From Chitinophagaceae bacterium (GTDB taxonomy: Bacteria; Bacteroidota; Bacteroidia; Chitinophagales; Chitinophagaceae): a stretch of DNA of 7,034 nucleotides. Below the pieces are notes generated by a model. The model was not told the origin of the DNA and ran no database searches. It saw only the letters and a list, made by a program, of their open reading frames with translations. A program made the position numbers and the translations under genes. Location of the stretch: assembly GCA_947447815.1 (NCBI GenBank), contig CANFLJ010000105.1, positions 1 to 7,034 of the forward strand, read 5' to 3'. Shown here one piece after another: positions 6,627 through 7,034 of the stretch (within the stretch, counting starts at the first letter, position 1; each line of letters starts with the position of its first letter).

Positions 6627-7034
6627 CTAATGCTTCAACCCCGGATAATGATCTATCGTTTCAAACACATAGTTCGGATTATCTTTCAATGCTTTTATAA
6701 AGTTGTATAAAGAATCGGAATAAGGCTGATGCTGAAACATCCTATCATGCGTAAGTATTACCAGATGGTTTTTGGTATGCATATCCTTGTCTTCAAAACT
6801 CTTAGTAACCATGGCCAGCATTTTGGCAACAGATTGTCTAGGGAAACAATGTTTATCACGGGTAAATTCCCATTCGCTATCCCAGCCTATTACATTATAT
6901 CCGGCACTATCCAGTAAATTACAAACGGGTTTTACCAATCCACTTGCTCTTACTTCTCCCTTACGCACCCATGCACTATTGCCCGGTAGTCTTATAATAG
7001 GAAAAGGAACTTTTAACTTTTGCTGGGTTCTGTA
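6627..7034 (-). CDS. Polysaccharide deacetylase-like (NodB fold) protein, C-terminal part
   Basis: The frame is open from the right edge to the TAG at 6627-6629, giving 135 visible residues; the start lies outside the window. A GTG at 6968 is an internal valine rather than the start, since homologous sequence continues upstream of it. Visible motifs fit the second half of a NodB-homology domain: RLPGN (visible residues 15-19), equivalent to the RxPxG motif; GWDSEW (50-55), equivalent to the Trp/Asp motif 4; and LVILTHD (91-97) with His96, equivalent to the motif 5 His. The first motifs with the metal-binding Asp and His-His residues would lie off the edge, so catalytic competence cannot be judged. 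Such enzymes remove acetyl groups from chitin-like oligomers, peptidoglycan or exopolysaccharide; the substrate here is unknown. Confidence 0.8.
   Translation of the reverse strand, partial: YRTQQKLKVPFPIIRLPGNSAWVRKGEVRASGLVKPVCNLLDSAGYNVIGWDSEWEFTRDKHCFPRQSVAKMLAMVTKSFEDKDMHTKNHLVILTHDRMFQHQPYSDSLYNFIKALKDNPNYVFETIDHYPGLKH

Noticed and set aside
6729..6917. Plus-strand open frame opposite the deacetylase-like gene
   Set aside because: The minus strand carries NodB-type motifs in a frame open to the window edge, so the plus-strand frame is a shadow.

Overview
The window looks like chromosomal DNA from a member of the Bacteroidota, probably near the Chitinophagaceae or Sphingobacteriales. 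The basis is A+T-rich composition, start codons mostly without Shine-Dalgarno sequences, and protein types typical of that phylum. The genus cannot be fixed from the sequence alone.

Layout, left to right. Positions 1-228 hold the 3' end of a small plus-strand membrane protein gene, closed by a strong 17-bp hairpin terminator (243-296). Only 5 nt later starts a plus-strand cluster of three genes. The first encodes a 71-residue two-helix membrane protein (302-517). It overlaps by 8 nt a 900-residue Na+/solute-symporter-histidine kinase of the CbrA/CrbS type (510-3212). After 24 nt comes a 763-residue protein (3237-5528) that joins an intact response-regulator receiver domain to a complete short-chain acyl-CoA synthetase of the propionyl-CoA synthetase (PrpE/ACSS3) type. 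A 50-bp perfect palindrome (5552-5601) serves as a bidirectional terminator against two minus-strand genes: a seven-helix Bax-inhibitor-1-like protein (5613-6386) and, cut by the right edge, the C-terminal part of a polysaccharide deacetylase-like protein (6627-7034).

The centre of interest is the 302-5528 cluster. In the known CrbS/CrbR systems of gammaproteobacteria, a symporter-like kinase signals through a DNA-binding regulator to switch on the acetyl-CoA synthetase gene. Here the receiver domain is fused to the synthetase itself, and no DNA-binding output is present in the cluster. The simplest reading is a phosphorelay that acts directly on a metabolic enzyme: the membrane protein binds or transports a short-chain carboxylate (propionate or acetate), its kinase domain phosphorylates Asp56 of the fusion, and this changes the activity, assembly or location of the acyl-CoA synthetase. 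The domain architecture is read directly from the sequence; the control mechanism and substrate are inference.
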